Shown: positions 51,560 to 60,296, counted from the stretch's first letter. The stretch is DNA of 64,000 bases from Streptacidiphilus sp. ASG 303 (GCF_020991365.1 NZ_JAJLRA010000001.1:176142-240141); one strand, 5' to 3'. Made by a program: numbers and translations. Notes: generated by a model from the letters alone, not told the origin.

Positions 51560-52473
51560 GACCGCTCCCTCAGTCGCGGGTTGAACAGCTCGTCGATCGC
51601 GTCGAGGAAGAGCACGATCCCCAGGGTGATGAGCAGGATGCACACCAGCGGCGCCAGCAGGTAGGTGAGGGCCTCGGGGCTGTTCATGACGCCGCCGGAG
51701 AAGACCGCCTGGTTGAGCATCACGCCCCAGTTGCTGCTGGAGAAGGGCACCACGCCGAGGAAGAACAGGGCGACCTCGGCGCCGATGAACTGGATGACCG
51801 CCAGCAGCAGGTTCATCGCCACGAAGGGGGCGATGTTGGGCAGCAGCTCGCGGACGATGACGTGCCGGGTGGGCAGGCCCAGGCCGCGGGCGGCCTCCAG
51901 GAAGCCGCGTTCGCGCAGCGACAGGGTCTGCGAGCGCACGGCGCGGGCGACGCCGCCCCAGCCGGTGACGCCGAGGACCAGGCCCATCTGGAGGGGCTGG
52001 CCGAAGCTCCACAGGGTGGAGAGGACGATCAGCAGGGGCAGGCCGGGGATGGTGAGCACGAAGTCGGTGGCGCGCATGAGCGCCGAGTCGGCGAGTCCGC
52101 GGTGGTAGCCGGCGACCAGGCCGACGGTGGTGCCGATGACGACGGTGGCGAGGGCGGCCACGGCGGCGGTGAGCAGCACGTACCGGGCGCCGACCACCAG
52201 CTCCTGGAGGACGTCGGAGCCGGCGAAGTCGGTGCCGAGCCAGTGCTGGGCGCTGGGCGGGGCGTAGATGGCCTCGGGGTCGACGGCGAGGTCGCCGGGG
52301 TACAGGTAGGGGCCGAAGACCCCCATCAGGGCGAAGAACACCAGGATGGCGAGGCCGACGATGCGGCCCGGCTTGCGGACCAGGACGCGCAGGGCGGAGG
52401 CCCAGGGGGCGCGGCGGCCGGTGCGGGGCCGCGCCGGCACGGCGGCGGCGGGTGTCGTGGCGGTCACGGTCAT
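51556..52473 (-). CDS. Opp-type ABC importer, permease (OppC-like)
   Basis: A 305-residue membrane protein with six helices. The coupling motif is RERGFLEAARGLGLPTRHVIVRELLPN, and the N-terminal OppC-type segment HWLGTDFAGSDVLQELVVGAR is clear. It is four-base coupled with both neighbours. Confidence 0.93.
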   Translation of the reverse strand: MTVTATTPAAAVPARPRTGRRAPWASALRVLVRKPGRIVGLAILVFFALMGVFGPYLYPGDLAVDPEAIYAPPSAQHWLGTDFAGSDVLQELVVGARYVLLTAAVAALATVVIGTTVGLVAGYHRGLADSALMRATDFVLTIPGLPLLIVLSTLWSFGQPLQMGLVLGVTGWGGVARAVRSQTLSLRERGFLEAARGLGLPTRHVIVRELLPNIAPFVAMNLLLAVIQFIGAEVALFFLGVVPFSSSNWGVMLNQAVFSGGVMNSPEALTYLLAPLVCILLITLGIVLFLDAIDELFNPRLRERS

Positions 52474-53462
52474 CGCCTCACACGGGGGTCGATCACGGAG
52501 TACAGCGTCTCGGCGAGGATGTTGGCGAGGACGATGGCGACGGTGATGAGCAGGAAGGCGCCGCCCATCAGCGGGTAGTCGCGGCTGCCGATGCTCTGCA
52601 GCAGCAGGCTCCCCAGCCCGGGGTAGTCGAAGATGTGCTCGATGATGACCGAGCCGCCGAACATGAAGCCGAACGACAGGGCCAGCACCGTGAAGAGCGG
52701 CAGCACGGCGTTGCGGCCGATGTAGCGCATGCGGGTGGCCGGGGTGATGCCGCGCAGCTCCGCGGCGAGGATGAAGTCGTCGCCGAGGGCGGAGACCACG
52801 CTCGACTTCATCGACAGCAGCCAGCCGCCGTAGCTGAGCAGCGCGTAGGTGGCCACGGGCAGCACGGCGTGGGTGGCGACGGACCCGATGTACGCGGCGT
52901 TGAGGCCCGGGGTGAGGGTGACGTCGCTGGTGTCGCCGAACGGCAGCAGGCCCCAGAGCGTGTGGAAGAGGAACGCCAGCAGCAGGGCGAGCACGAACGA
53001 CGGGACGCCGGCCATGAGCGACCCGGAGAGCGACAGCAGGCCGCCCCAGCGGGAGCTGCGCCGCACGGCGGCGACGACGCCCGCGGTGACCCCGACCAGG
53101 AAGCTGACGAGCAGGCCGGTGAGGACCGGCAGGATCGTCCAGGGGGCGGCGGAGGCGATCACGTGCGAGACGGGGACGCCGCTGTAGGAGATGGAGACGC
53201 CCAGGTTGCCCCGGAGCAGCTGCCCCATGTAGCTCGTGTACTGCTGGAACAGCGACTCGTGGGAGGTGAACCCGTAGATGACCGCGACCTTGGCGCGGGC
53301 CTGCTCGGGGGCCATGCCCTGCATGACGAACTGCTCGTAGGCGGCGTCGCCCGGGTTGCCGGGGAGGGCGTGGATCAGGAAGAAGGTGAAGGTGGCGACG
53401 ACGGCGGTCATCACGAGGCCGGCGGCGAGCCTCACCGAGAGTCTGCGGAGGAAGCCCTTCAT
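52470..53462 (-). CDS. Opp-type ABC importer, permease (OppB-like)
   Basis: A 330-residue permease with six helices. The N-terminal FFLIHALPGNPGD and the coupling segment ELRGITPATRMRYIGRNAVLPLF are typical of OppB. The ATG follows GGGAGAG. It lies 158 bases after the binding-protein gene, with a small hairpin in the gap that could reduce permease expression relative to the binding protein. Confidence 0.93.
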   Translation of the reverse strand: MKGFLRRLSVRLAAGLVMTAVVATFTFFLIHALPGNPGDAAYEQFVMQGMAPEQARAKVAVIYGFTSHESLFQQYTSYMGQLLRGNLGVSISYSGVPVSHVIASAAPWTILPVLTGLLVSFLVGVTAGVVAAVRRSSRWGGLLSLSGSLMAGVPSFVLALLLAFLFHTLWGLLPFGDTSDVTLTPGLNAAYIGSVATHAVLPVATYALLSYGGWLLSMKSSVVSALGDDFILAAELRGITPATRMRYIGRNAVLPLFTVLALSFGFMFGGSVIIEHIFDYPGLGSLLLQSIGSRDYPLMGGAFLLITVAIVLANILAETLYSVIDPRVRR

Positions 53463-53581
53463 GTGCTCTCCCTGGGGCGGTCCATGCGCTACTCCTCGTC
53501 CGGGGTGCGGTGCTGGGCGGGGGGCGGTGGGGGGCGGTGCGTGCGGGGCGGGGCGGGGTGGGGGGGCCCCCGGGGCGGGCC

Positions 53582-53599
53582 CCGCACCGGGCGGTGCGG
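53582..53599 (-). terminator. Small hairpin after the binding-protein gene
   Basis: Perfect 7-base arms CCGCACC/GGTGCGG with a 4-base loop, 22 bases past the stop. It may act as an attenuator or mRNA end that keeps the binding protein in excess. Confidence 0.5.
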
Positions 53600-53620
53600 C
53601 GGCGGCGCGGGCCGCCCCTG

Positions 53621-55447
53621 CTACTTGGCGGACTGCACGTATCCCTGCATCATCCAGACGCCGGGCGGGTTCGCCAGCAGCGCGTTGTCGCCCTGCTGCG
53701 GGAACTTCGCGAACCGCTTGCCGCTGACGAACTGTACGTTGGTGTAATCCCAGATCTGGATCACCGGCAGCTGCTGGTTGGTCGCGGCGGCGAGCTGCTG
53801 GACGATCGGCTTCTGCGCGTCGGGCTCCAGGGTGCTCAGCTTCGCGGTGAGGGCGCCCGGGTCGACGGTGGCGCCGTCCACGGTGAAGGAGGTGGCGGTG
53901 TTCTGCCAGTTCCCCGAGCCCTTGCCGGTGCTGTGGGTGACCTTGGTGCCGACCGCGGTGTAGCCGTCGTCGGCGCCGTACAGGCGCTGGAAGGCGGCGT
54001 CGGTCTGCGGGCCGAGCGCGGTCAGCCAGAAGCCGACGGCGTACTTGCCCTCGGCGATCTCCTTCTTGTACGTGCTGAAGTCGGCGGTGAGCGCCGGCTT
54101 CGTGGGGATGCCGAAGGAGGACAGCTCGTTGGCGATGACGGTGGCCGCGGAGATCCAGTCACTGAAGCCGTTGACGGTCTGCAGCGTGATGGTCCAGGGC
54201 TTGCCGTCGGGCAGGAGCCACTTGCCGTCGCCGCCCTTCCTGAAGCCGGCGCCCTTGAGCAGCTGCTCGGCCTTGGCGGGGTCGTGCGCGTAGGGGTCGA
54301 GCTTCCCCTGCTGGTCGGGGGTGAGCCACTTCTCGACCATCGGCTGGATGAGGCCGGTGGTGGTCTTCGACGCGGTGCCGCCGACGGGCTCGGCGACCTT
54401 CGTCACGGCCTCGCGGTCGATGACGTGGGCCAGCGCCTGGCGGACGGCGAGCTTGTCGTACGGGGCGACGCTCTGGTTGAAGGCGATGGCGGCGTCGACG
54501 TAGCTGACCGAGTCGACCCGCTTGTTGCCCGCCTTGAGGATGCGGTTGAGCACGTTGGTCGGCATGGAGGTGTAGGGCGCGGCGTCGAGCTCGCCGTTGG
54601 TGAGGTAGCCCCAGATCTGCTCGTTGCCGGTGTAGTGGCGGATGACGACCTGCTTGGGGGCGATCTTGTCCGCGGCGTAGAAGTGGGGGTTGCGGTCGAG
54701 GACCGCGGAGCCGGGGTTGACCCGGGTGATGACGAAGGGGCCGGCCGAGACGTCCTTGGCCGGGGCGAAGGCGGAGACCTTCTGGCCCACGGCGTTGAGC
54801 TTGTCGACGGCGGCCTGGGCCGCCTTCGCGGCCCCCTTGTCGGGGTTCTGGCTGGCGTGGACGGTGTCCCACACGTCGGCCGGCAGCAGCGGGCCGTAGA
54901 CGCTCCTCGGCACGATCTTCTGGGTCAGCACCAGGCGCGGGAAGTGGATGTTGTGGGCCCCGGCGACCTGCTCCAGGCGGACGGTGTGCGGTCCGACGGC
55001 CTTGACGTCGGCGACGTCCAGGCCCTGGGTGAGCACGCCGGCGCCGACGGTGGCGCTGCCCTGGGTGAGGGCGATGGCCATCGAGGTCTTCACGTCCTCG
55101 GGGGTGACGGGGGTGCCGTCGGACCACTTGGCGCCCGGCTGCAGCTCCACGGTGAGGCCGGTGTCGTCGGCGGTCCAGCTCTTGGCGAGGCCGGGGAAGA
55201 AGTCGTTGGGGTCGGCCGGGTTCTTCTTGCTGAAGCCCAGCTGCATCTGGTCGTAGCCGAGGAAGCTGTTGCCGGAGGCGTTGAAGGGGTTCATCGGCGC
55301 GCCGGCCGTGATGGGGTTGTTGCCGTCGATCGTCGTGAAGACCTGGCCCGCCGCCGAGCTGCCGCCCGCAGGGGTGGAGCACGCACCGGCGCCGCAGAGG
55401 AGGAGCGCGGCGCCGAGGGGGAGCGCCGCACGTCTGACGAGTTTCAT
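53621..55447 (-). CDS. Family 5 solute-binding lipoprotein of the Opp-type importer
   Basis: A 608-residue substrate-binding protein. The lipobox at Cys23 (CGAGAC) anchors it. Family 5 hallmarks are FFPGLAKSWTADDTGLTVELQPGAKWSDGTPVTPEDV, the central LRQALAHVIDRE-like stretch (AVRQALAHVIDREAVTKV) and the C-terminal IQIWDYTN. The early MNPFNASGNSFLGYDQMQLGF resembles binders of oligosaccharides in the Opp family. Because it is divergent from murQ and shares its control region, a role in taking up muropeptides or amino-sugar oligomers is inferred. The ATG at 55447 heads the operon. Confidence 0.9.
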   Translation of the reverse strand: MKLVRRAALPLGAALLLCGAGACSTPAGGSSAAGQVFTTIDGNNPITAGAPMNPFNASGNSFLGYDQMQLGFSKKNPADPNDFFPGLAKSWTADDTGLTVELQPGAKWSDGTPVTPEDVKTSMAIALTQGSATVGAGVLTQGLDVADVKAVGPHTVRLEQVAGAHNIHFPRLVLTQKIVPRSVYGPLLPADVWDTVHASQNPDKGAAKAAQAAVDKLNAVGQKVSAFAPAKDVSAGPFVITRVNPGSAVLDRNPHFYAADKIAPKQVVIRHYTGNEQIWGYLTNGELDAAPYTSMPTNVLNRILKAGNKRVDSVSYVDAAIAFNQSVAPYDKLAVRQALAHVIDREAVTKVAEPVGGTASKTTTGLIQPMVEKWLTPDQQGKLDPYAHDPAKAEQLLKGAGFRKGGDGKWLLPDGKPWTITLQTVNGFSDWISAATVIANELSSFGIPTKPALTADFSTYKKEIAEGKYAVGFWLTALGPQTDAAFQRLYGADDGYTAVGTKVTHSTGKGSGNWQNTATSFTVDGATVDPGALTAKLSTLEPDAQKPIVQQLAAATNQQLPVIQIWDYTNVQFVSGKRFAKFPQQGDNALLANPPGVWMMQGYVQSAK

Positions 55448-55497
55448 GGGAGTGGGACTCCGATCGACCGTGGTGGGGGCTGTGCTGCAGTGTGCCG

Positions 55498-55527
55498 ACC
55501 GTAGGAGCACGGGCGACCCCTAGTCAA
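55498..55527 (-). promoter_or_regulatory. Predicted promoter of the Opp-type importer operon
   Basis: TTGACT (-35, 55522-55527), 18 bases, TACGGT (-10, 55498-55503), about 50 bases upstream of the ATG. The -35 touches the operator-like element at 55530-55559. Confidence 0.65.
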
Positions 55528-55529
55528 TG

Positions 55530-55559
55530 AGTTACACGGAAGTCTTCCTTTTCGTAACT
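55530..55559. promoter_or_regulatory. Putative MurR/RpiR operator between importer and murQ
   Basis: Nested symmetry: outer arms AGTTAC/GTAACT and a perfect inner inverted repeat GGAAG-T-CTTCC (55538-55548). A half-site ACTTCC recurs at 55643-55648, nearer murQ. GGAA...TTCC palindromes are typical of RpiR-family sites, but binding is not shown. Confidence 0.5.
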
Positions 55560-55687
55560 TGACGACCTGAACGGCGCTCCTCCGCCCTGCTGGGCCGGAG
55601 GTTGGAAAGCCACCTGCCGATCGGCGGGGATGTTGCAAAATGACTTCCGGCGCAGCACGATGGCAGCGACCGAGAGGACACCCCCTG

Positions 55688-56599
55688 ATGAGTACGAGTC
55701 GTTCCGTCCGTGTCACGGCGCCCACCGAGCGGCGCAACCCCCGCACCCTCCGCATCGACCAGGTCACCCCGCTGGAGGCGCTGCGCCTGCTCAACGCCGA
55801 GGACGCGACCGTCCCGGGGGCCGTGGCCGCCGTACTCCCCCTCCTCGCCCGGGTCGTCGAGGTCACCGCGGAGCGGCTGCGGGCCGGGGGGCGGCTGCAC
55901 TACTTCGGCGCCGGCACCTCGGGCCGGACGGCGGTGATGGACGCCGCCGAGCTCATCCCGACCTTCTCGCTGCCCCCGGGCGTCGTCGTCGCCCACCACG
56001 CGGGCGGACCGCAGGCCCTGGTCCAGCCGGTCGAGGGCACCGAGGACGACGACGCCCTGGGCGCCGCGGACGCCGCCGGGGTGACCGCGGCCGACGTCGC
56101 CGTGGGCATCGCCGCCAGCGGCCGCACCCCGTACGTGGCGGGGGCCCTGACCGCGGCCCGCGCCGCCGGGGCCTTCACCGTGCTGGTCAGCTCCAACCCC
56201 GAGGCGCCGCTGGCGCACCTGGCCGACGTCCACCTCGGCGTCGACACCGGGCCCGAGGCCATCGCCGGCTCCACCCGCCTCAAGGCCGCCACCGCGCAGA
56301 AGCTGGTCCTCAACGGCCTGTCCACCGCGGTCATGGTCGCGCTCGGCCGCACGTACTCCAACCTGATGGTCGACGTCGCCGCGAGCAACGAGAAGCTGCG
56401 CGGGCGGCTGGTCACCATCCTCATGGCGGCGACCGACCTGGAGGAGGGGCCCTGCGCGGCGGCGCTGGCCGCCTCCGACGGCGAGCTGAAGACGGCCCTG
56501 GTGTGCCTGCTGGCGGACTGCCCGCCCGAGGAGGGCCGGCAGCGGCTGGCCGCCTCCGGCGGGCGCGTCGGCGTCGCCGTGGCGGGGCAGCCCGCGTGA
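55688..56599 (+). CDS. murQ: N-acetylmuramic acid 6-phosphate etherase
   Basis: A 303-residue SIS-domain enzyme that removes lactate from MurNAc-6-phosphate, giving GlcNAc-6-phosphate. Key motifs are LHYFGAGTSGRTAVMDAAELIPTF with the catalytic Glu and the second Glu in VEGTEDDDALG, then GIAASGRTPYV and the C-terminal ASNEKLRGRLVTIL. It is divergent from the importer operon and convergent with murR. The ATG at 55688 follows GAGAGGA. It uses the products of AnmK and of the BadF-type kinase encoded about 12 kb upstream. Confidence 0.96.
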   Translation: MSTSRSVRVTAPTERRNPRTLRIDQVTPLEALRLLNAEDATVPGAVAAVLPLLARVVEVTAERLRAGGRLHYFGAGTSGRTAVMDAAELIPTFSLPPGVVVAHHAGGPQALVQPVEGTEDDDALGAADAAGVTAADVAVGIAASGRTPYVAGALTAARAAGAFTVLVSSNPEAPLAHLADVHLGVDTGPEAIAGSTRLKAATAQKLVLNGLSTAVMVALGRTYSNLMVDVAASNEKLRGRLVTILMAATDLEEGPCAAALAASDGELKTALVCLLADCPPEEGRQRLAASGGRVGVAVAGQPA

Positions 56600-56619
56600 G
56601 CGGTCGGGCGGGGTGGCCG

Positions 56620-56643
56620 CCCGCCGCCCGCCCGGGCGGCGGG
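56620..56643. terminator. Terminator between murQ and murR
   Basis: Perfect 11-base arms (56620-56630, 56633-56643) with a 2-base loop between the convergent stops. Confidence 0.75.
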
Positions 56644-56671
56644 TAACGGCCCCGCGCGGGCGGGGCGCGCC

Positions 56672-57631
56672 TCACAGCCCCCGGCTGCGCACCGCCGTGT
56701 AGGTGCGCTCCAGCGCCTTGAGGGTGCGGGCGTGGCTGCGCTGGGCGACGCCGACGAAGAGGCAGTCGACGACGGTGAGGGCGGCGATGCGGCTGGCCAT
56801 CGCCCCGGAGCGGAAGGTGGTCTCCCGCACGGCGGTGGTCAGGACGTGGTCGGCGACCTCGGTGATGCCCGACCGGGGGAAGTTGGTGATGGCCACGGTG
56901 GTCGCGCCGTTGCTGCGGGCCTCGGCCAGCGCCTCGATCGTGGCCGTGGTGTCGCCGGTGTGGGAGACGCCCACCGCGACGTCGCCGCCGCGCAGCAGGG
57001 CGGCCGAGGTGAGGGCGATGTGCGGGTCGACCCAGGCGTTGACGCGGCGTCCGATGCGGTGCAGCTTCTGCTGGAGGTCGAGGGCGACCAGGCCGCTGGC
57101 GCCGACACCGTACAGGTCGATGACGTCGGCGGCGACGAGCGCGTCGACGGCCCGCTTGAGGACGTGCAGGTCCAGCTGGCCGACGGTGTCCTCGACGGCG
57201 CGGGCGTCGGCGAAGCCGAGCTTGGCGACGACGTCGGCGAGCGAGTCGCGGGGGCCGATGTCGGCGCCGACCGTGCTCCAGCCGGCCGTGCTGTCCTCGA
57301 CGCTGGCGGCGGAGGCCAGGCCGATCCGCAGGTCCGGGTAGCCCTTGAGGCCGATGGCCCGGCAGAAGCGGACGACGGTCGTCTCGGAGGTGCGGCACTC
57401 GGCGGCGAGCTCGCTGATGGTCTTGGCCGCCACGCTCGCGGGGTCGGCGATCGCGGCCTCGCCGACCCGGCGCTCGGCGGGCGGGAGGGAGGGCAGCAGG
57501 GCCCGGATGTGGACGAGCACCGTCTGCGGCGGGCCGGTCGGGCCCTCCGGGGCGGCGGACGGCGCACGCGTCCCGGCGCTCCTGCGCGGCGCCGGCCTGC
57601 GCTTCGGCCGGGGCCCATCGACTGCAGTCAT
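56672..57631 (-). CDS. murR: RpiR/MurR family transcriptional regulator
   Basis: A 319-residue regulator. An N-terminal basic tail precedes the RpiR helix-turn-helix (VAAKTISELAAECRTSETTVVRFCRAIGLKGYPDLRI) and a C-terminal SIS domain (YGVGASGLVALDLQQKLHRIG, GVSHTGDTTATIEALAEARSNGATTVAITN) that binds phosphosugars. In Gram-negatives MurR senses MurNAc-6-phosphate; here the same effector is likely from the murQ neighbour. The conserved SHTGDT sugar-binding loop is intact. The ATG at 57631 is followed upstream by GTGGAAATCC-like sequence that could be its own control site. Confidence 0.92.
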   Translation of the reverse strand: MTAVDGPRPKRRPAPRRSAGTRAPSAAPEGPTGPPQTVLVHIRALLPSLPPAERRVGEAAIADPASVAAKTISELAAECRTSETTVVRFCRAIGLKGYPDLRIGLASAASVEDSTAGWSTVGADIGPRDSLADVVAKLGFADARAVEDTVGQLDLHVLKRAVDALVAADVIDLYGVGASGLVALDLQQKLHRIGRRVNAWVDPHIALTSAALLRGGDVAVGVSHTGDTTATIEALAEARSNGATTVAITNFPRSGITEVADHVLTTAVRETTFRSGAMASRIAALTVVDCLFVGVAQRSHARTLKALERTYTAVRSRGL

Positions 57632-57805
57632 GTGGAAATCCTACGGAGAAGGGGGATGGATGGTATGCCGAACGCCGCGGCGGCGCCACAGGCCGTCCGG
57701 GCGGTCGGGGCGGCCGGCGGCGGACCGGTCCTGACGCACGCCCACGGAGGGTTCCGCGGGCCCGAGGGGGGCCGAGGAGCCGGCGGGGTCCGCGGCCCGG
57801 GGCGG

Positions 57806-57880
57806 CCCGCGGACCGGGTGCCCGCGGACCGGGTGCCCGCGGGCCGGGTGCGCACGGACCGGGTGCTCACGGGCGGGCCC
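57806..57880. repeat. 15-bp tandem repeat over the serine hydrolase stop codon
   Basis: Four good units of CCCGCGGACCGGGTG (57806, 57821, 57836, 57851) and a fifth degraded unit that contains the stop codon (57867-57869). Confidence 0.85.
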
Positions 57881-59189
57881 TGACGGACGGGCCCGGGGCG
57901 GAGGTGTCCTCGGCCGGGGTGCCCTCGGCGAGGGCGGCTCCGGCCAGGGCGTCGGAGACCGCGCGGCGCAGCGCGACGACGGTGGACGCCTCCCTGCCGA
58001 GGTGCACGGCGTTGGTGAGCAGGACCGCCCACAGGCCGCTCACCGGGTCGAGGGCCAGGGCGGTCCCGGTGAAGCCGGTGTGCCCGGCGCCGGTGGCGGG
58101 CCAGTGCGCCGCCATGTGGTCCCAGCGGTCGCCGCGCAGCGTCCACCCGAGGCCGCGGCGGCCGTCGAGGCCGGCGGTCTGGCAGCGCAGCGCCTCGGCC
58201 CGCACCGCCCGCGACAGCACCGGGCCGTCGGGGTCCAGCCAGCAGCGCCGCAGGTAGCGGGCCAGGTCGGGGGCGGTGCCGAAGAGGCCCGCGTGGCCGC
58301 AGACGCCGCCGAGCGACTCGGCGTTCTCGTCGTGGACGACGCCCGCCTTCGGCACGCCGTCGGCACCGGGCTCGGTGGCGGCGGTCCGCGGGAGCCACGG
58401 GGCGGGGGGCAGGTAGCGGGTGGAGTCCATCCCGAGGGGGTCGAGGACGAGCTCGGCGACGGCGCGGTCCAGCGGGGCGCCCGCAGCGGTGCGGACGACC
58501 TCCCCGAGGGCGAGGAAGCCGAGGTCGGAGTAGGCGACCGCGGTGCCGGGCGCGGTGGCGAGCGGTTCGGCCAGCGCGGCGGCGAGGCGGTCGGCGGGCG
58601 CGCCCGGGAGTTCGTGCAGGGGGCGGTGCGGGGGCAGCCCGGAGGAGTGGGCGAGGAGGTGGCGGACGGTGACGCGGTCCTTGCCGGGTCCGGTGAAGCC
58701 GGGCAGGTGGCGCCGCACCGGGTCGTCGAGGCCGACGGCGCCCTCGTCGACCAGGCGCAGCACGGCGGGGAGGGTGGCGGTGACCTTGGTGAGGGAGGCG
58801 AGGTCGTAGACCGTGTCGGGGGTGACGGGGGCGGACGGACCGTGGACGGCGGTGCGGCCGAAGGCGCGGACGACCGGTTCGCCGTCGGCTCCGGAGCCGA
58901 CGGCCAGGACGGCGCCGGGCAGGCGGCCGGAGGAGACGGCGGCCTCCACCAGGGCGGCCGCGGCGGCGGCACCGCGGGCGAGGCGGCCGTCGGCGGGTGC
59001 ACCGGGGGCGACGGGGCCGGGCGCGCCGCCTGCGGGAGGCCCGTCGGCAGGACGCCCCGGGGCGGGCCGGTCGGAGGCGGGCCCGCCGGGGGCAGGCCGG
59101 TCGGGGGCAGGCCGGTCGGAGGCGGGCCGGTCGGAGGCAGGCCGGTCGTGGGCGGGGCGGTCGTGGGCGAGGTGGTCGGCTGGGGGCAC
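57867..59189 (-). CDS. Beta-lactamase-fold serine hydrolase (AmiE/YbbE-like)
   Basis: A 440-residue class C beta-lactamase-type hydrolase. Catalytic Ser and Lys lie in DLASLTKVTA, Tyr in VAYSDLGFLALGE, and the third motif in GAGHTGFTGT. In Bacillus the homologous YbbE/AmiE beside murQR is an N-acetylmuramyl-L-Ala amidase, the likely role here. The first 65 residues are a DRPA/SDRPAP repeat of low complexity from 15-bp DNA repeats (about 59055-59165), with no signal peptide, so the enzyme should be cytoplasmic, unlike the Bacillus protein. The GTG at 59189 follows GAAGGG; a shorter start after the repeats is possible. Divergent from the GNAT gene. Confidence 0.85.
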   Translation of the reverse strand: MPPADHLAHDRPAHDRPASDRPASDRPAPDRPAPGGPASDRPAPGRPADGPPAGGAPGPVAPGAPADGRLARGAAAAAALVEAAVSSGRLPGAVLAVGSGADGEPVVRAFGRTAVHGPSAPVTPDTVYDLASLTKVTATLPAVLRLVDEGAVGLDDPVRRHLPGFTGPGKDRVTVRHLLAHSSGLPPHRPLHELPGAPADRLAAALAEPLATAPGTAVAYSDLGFLALGEVVRTAAGAPLDRAVAELVLDPLGMDSTRYLPPAPWLPRTAATEPGADGVPKAGVVHDENAESLGGVCGHAGLFGTAPDLARYLRRCWLDPDGPVLSRAVRAEALRCQTAGLDGRRGLGWTLRGDRWDHMAAHWPATGAGHTGFTGTALALDPVSGLWAVLLTNAVHLGREASTVVALRRAVSDALAGAALAEGTPAEDTSAPGPSVRARP

Positions 59190-59305
59190 GTCGCACCCTT
59201 CGGGGGGACGGGTCCCGGCCTGCCGGAATCGTCCGCCGACGGGTCGGGACCCGGACGGCCGGACTCTGGCAGGCCCGGACGATCGTTGGTAAGTTTCCAC
59301 CGCTC

Positions 59306-59316
59306 GAAAGTTTTCC
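59306..59316. promoter_or_regulatory. Second putative MurR-type site
   Basis: GAAAGTTTTCC (minus strand GGAAAACTTTC) matches the inner site at 55538-55548 (GGAAGACTTCC on the minus strand) at 9 of 11 positions. It lies in the divergent region of the serine hydrolase and GNAT genes; a looser copy GGTAAGTTTCC is at 59288-59298. Confidence 0.4.
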
Positions 59317-59348
59317 CATGTTAGCAAGCAACGAATGGGGCCGACAGC

Positions 59349-60296
59349 ATGCCGGACGACGGACAGCCCTCCCTGCGCACCGCCCGCCGCGGCGACCTCC
59401 CCCTGCTGCACGGGATCGCGGCCGAGGCGCTCCGGTACGACGCCGACGCCGCCGACGTCCTGGACCTGCTCTGGCAGGGGACCGCCGACCGACCCGACCT
59501 GCGGATCGTCGCCGAGGTCGACGGCCGGGTCGCCGGCTTCGCCCTGGGCTCGCTCGGCCCCGGGCCCGCCCCCGCCCCGGACGGCACCGCCCCGCCCCGG
59601 GTGGGCCACACCAATCTGCTGGCCGTGGCGGCGGACCACCGCGGCCGCGGCCACGGCCGGGCCCTGCTCGCCGGGATCGAGGAGCGGCTGACCGCCGCCG
59701 GCGCCGGGCGCCTGGTGATCCGCGGCAGCGCCCCCCACTACGCCTGGCCGGGCATCGACATCCGCTACACCCCGGCGGTCTGCCTGGCCGAGTCCGCCGG
59801 GTACGAGCGCACCGCCGACGCCTTCAACATGTCCACCGACCTGGGCGCCGCCGACCTGGAGACCGGGGCCGACGAGCGCCGGCTGGCCGCGGCCGGGGTC
59901 CGGGTGCGCCGCCTGGAGGCCGGGGACGAGCCGCGGTTCAGCGCCTGGATGCGCTCCTGGGGCGGCACCTGGCAGGCCGAGGCGGCCACCGCGCTCACCT
60001 ACGACCCGCCGCGCTGCCACGTGGCGGTGCAGGGCGAGGGCCCGGAGGAGGAGTTCGTCGGCTTCGCCTGCCACGGCGTCAACCGGCGCACCTGGTTCGG
60101 GCCGATGGGGACGGCGGAGTCCCAGCGCGGTCGCGGTGTGGGCGCGGTGCTGCTGCGGCGCTGCCTGCGCGACCAGCGCGACGCGGGGCTCACCGGGGCC
60201 GAGATCGGCTGGACCGGCCCGGTCGGCTTCTACGCCCGCACCGTCGGCTCCCGCCTGGACCGCGTCTTCCGCACCTACGCCAAGGAGCCCGCGTGA
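59349..60296 (+). CDS. Double-GNAT N-acetyltransferase
   Basis: A 315-residue protein with two GNAT folds. The first (about 10-155) has LLAVAADHRGRGHGRALLAG, the acetyl-CoA loop RGRGHG. The second (about 165-310) has GTAESQRGRGVGAVLLRRCL with RGRGVG. Tandem GNATs often act on small amines, amino sugars or amino acids. Its gene starts a run with namZ, a PLP enzyme and nagZ and overlaps namZ by four bases (GTGA), so it is part of the recycling operon; acetylating glucosamine or released amino acids is possible but unproven. The ATG at 59349 has only a weak ribosome site. Confidence 0.85.
   Translation: MPDDGQPSLRTARRGDLPLLHGIAAEALRYDADAADVLDLLWQGTADRPDLRIVAEVDGRVAGFALGSLGPGPAPAPDGTAPPRVGHTNLLAVAADHRGRGHGRALLAGIEERLTAAGAGRLVIRGSAPHYAWPGIDIRYTPAVCLAESAGYERTADAFNMSTDLGAADLETGADERRLAAAGVRVRRLEAGDEPRFSAWMRSWGGTWQAEAATALTYDPPRCHVAVQGEGPEEEFVGFACHGVNRRTWFGPMGTAESQRGRGVGAVLLRRCLRDQRDAGLTGAEIGWTGPVGFYARTVGSRLDRVFRTYAKEPA

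Noticed and set aside
49476-55447. Plain dipeptide (dpp) transporter annotation
   Set aside because: The family match to Opp/Dpp is right, but the context (murQ, MurR, hydrolases) and the ATPase D-loop argue against naming dipeptides as the cargo, so no dpp symbols were given.
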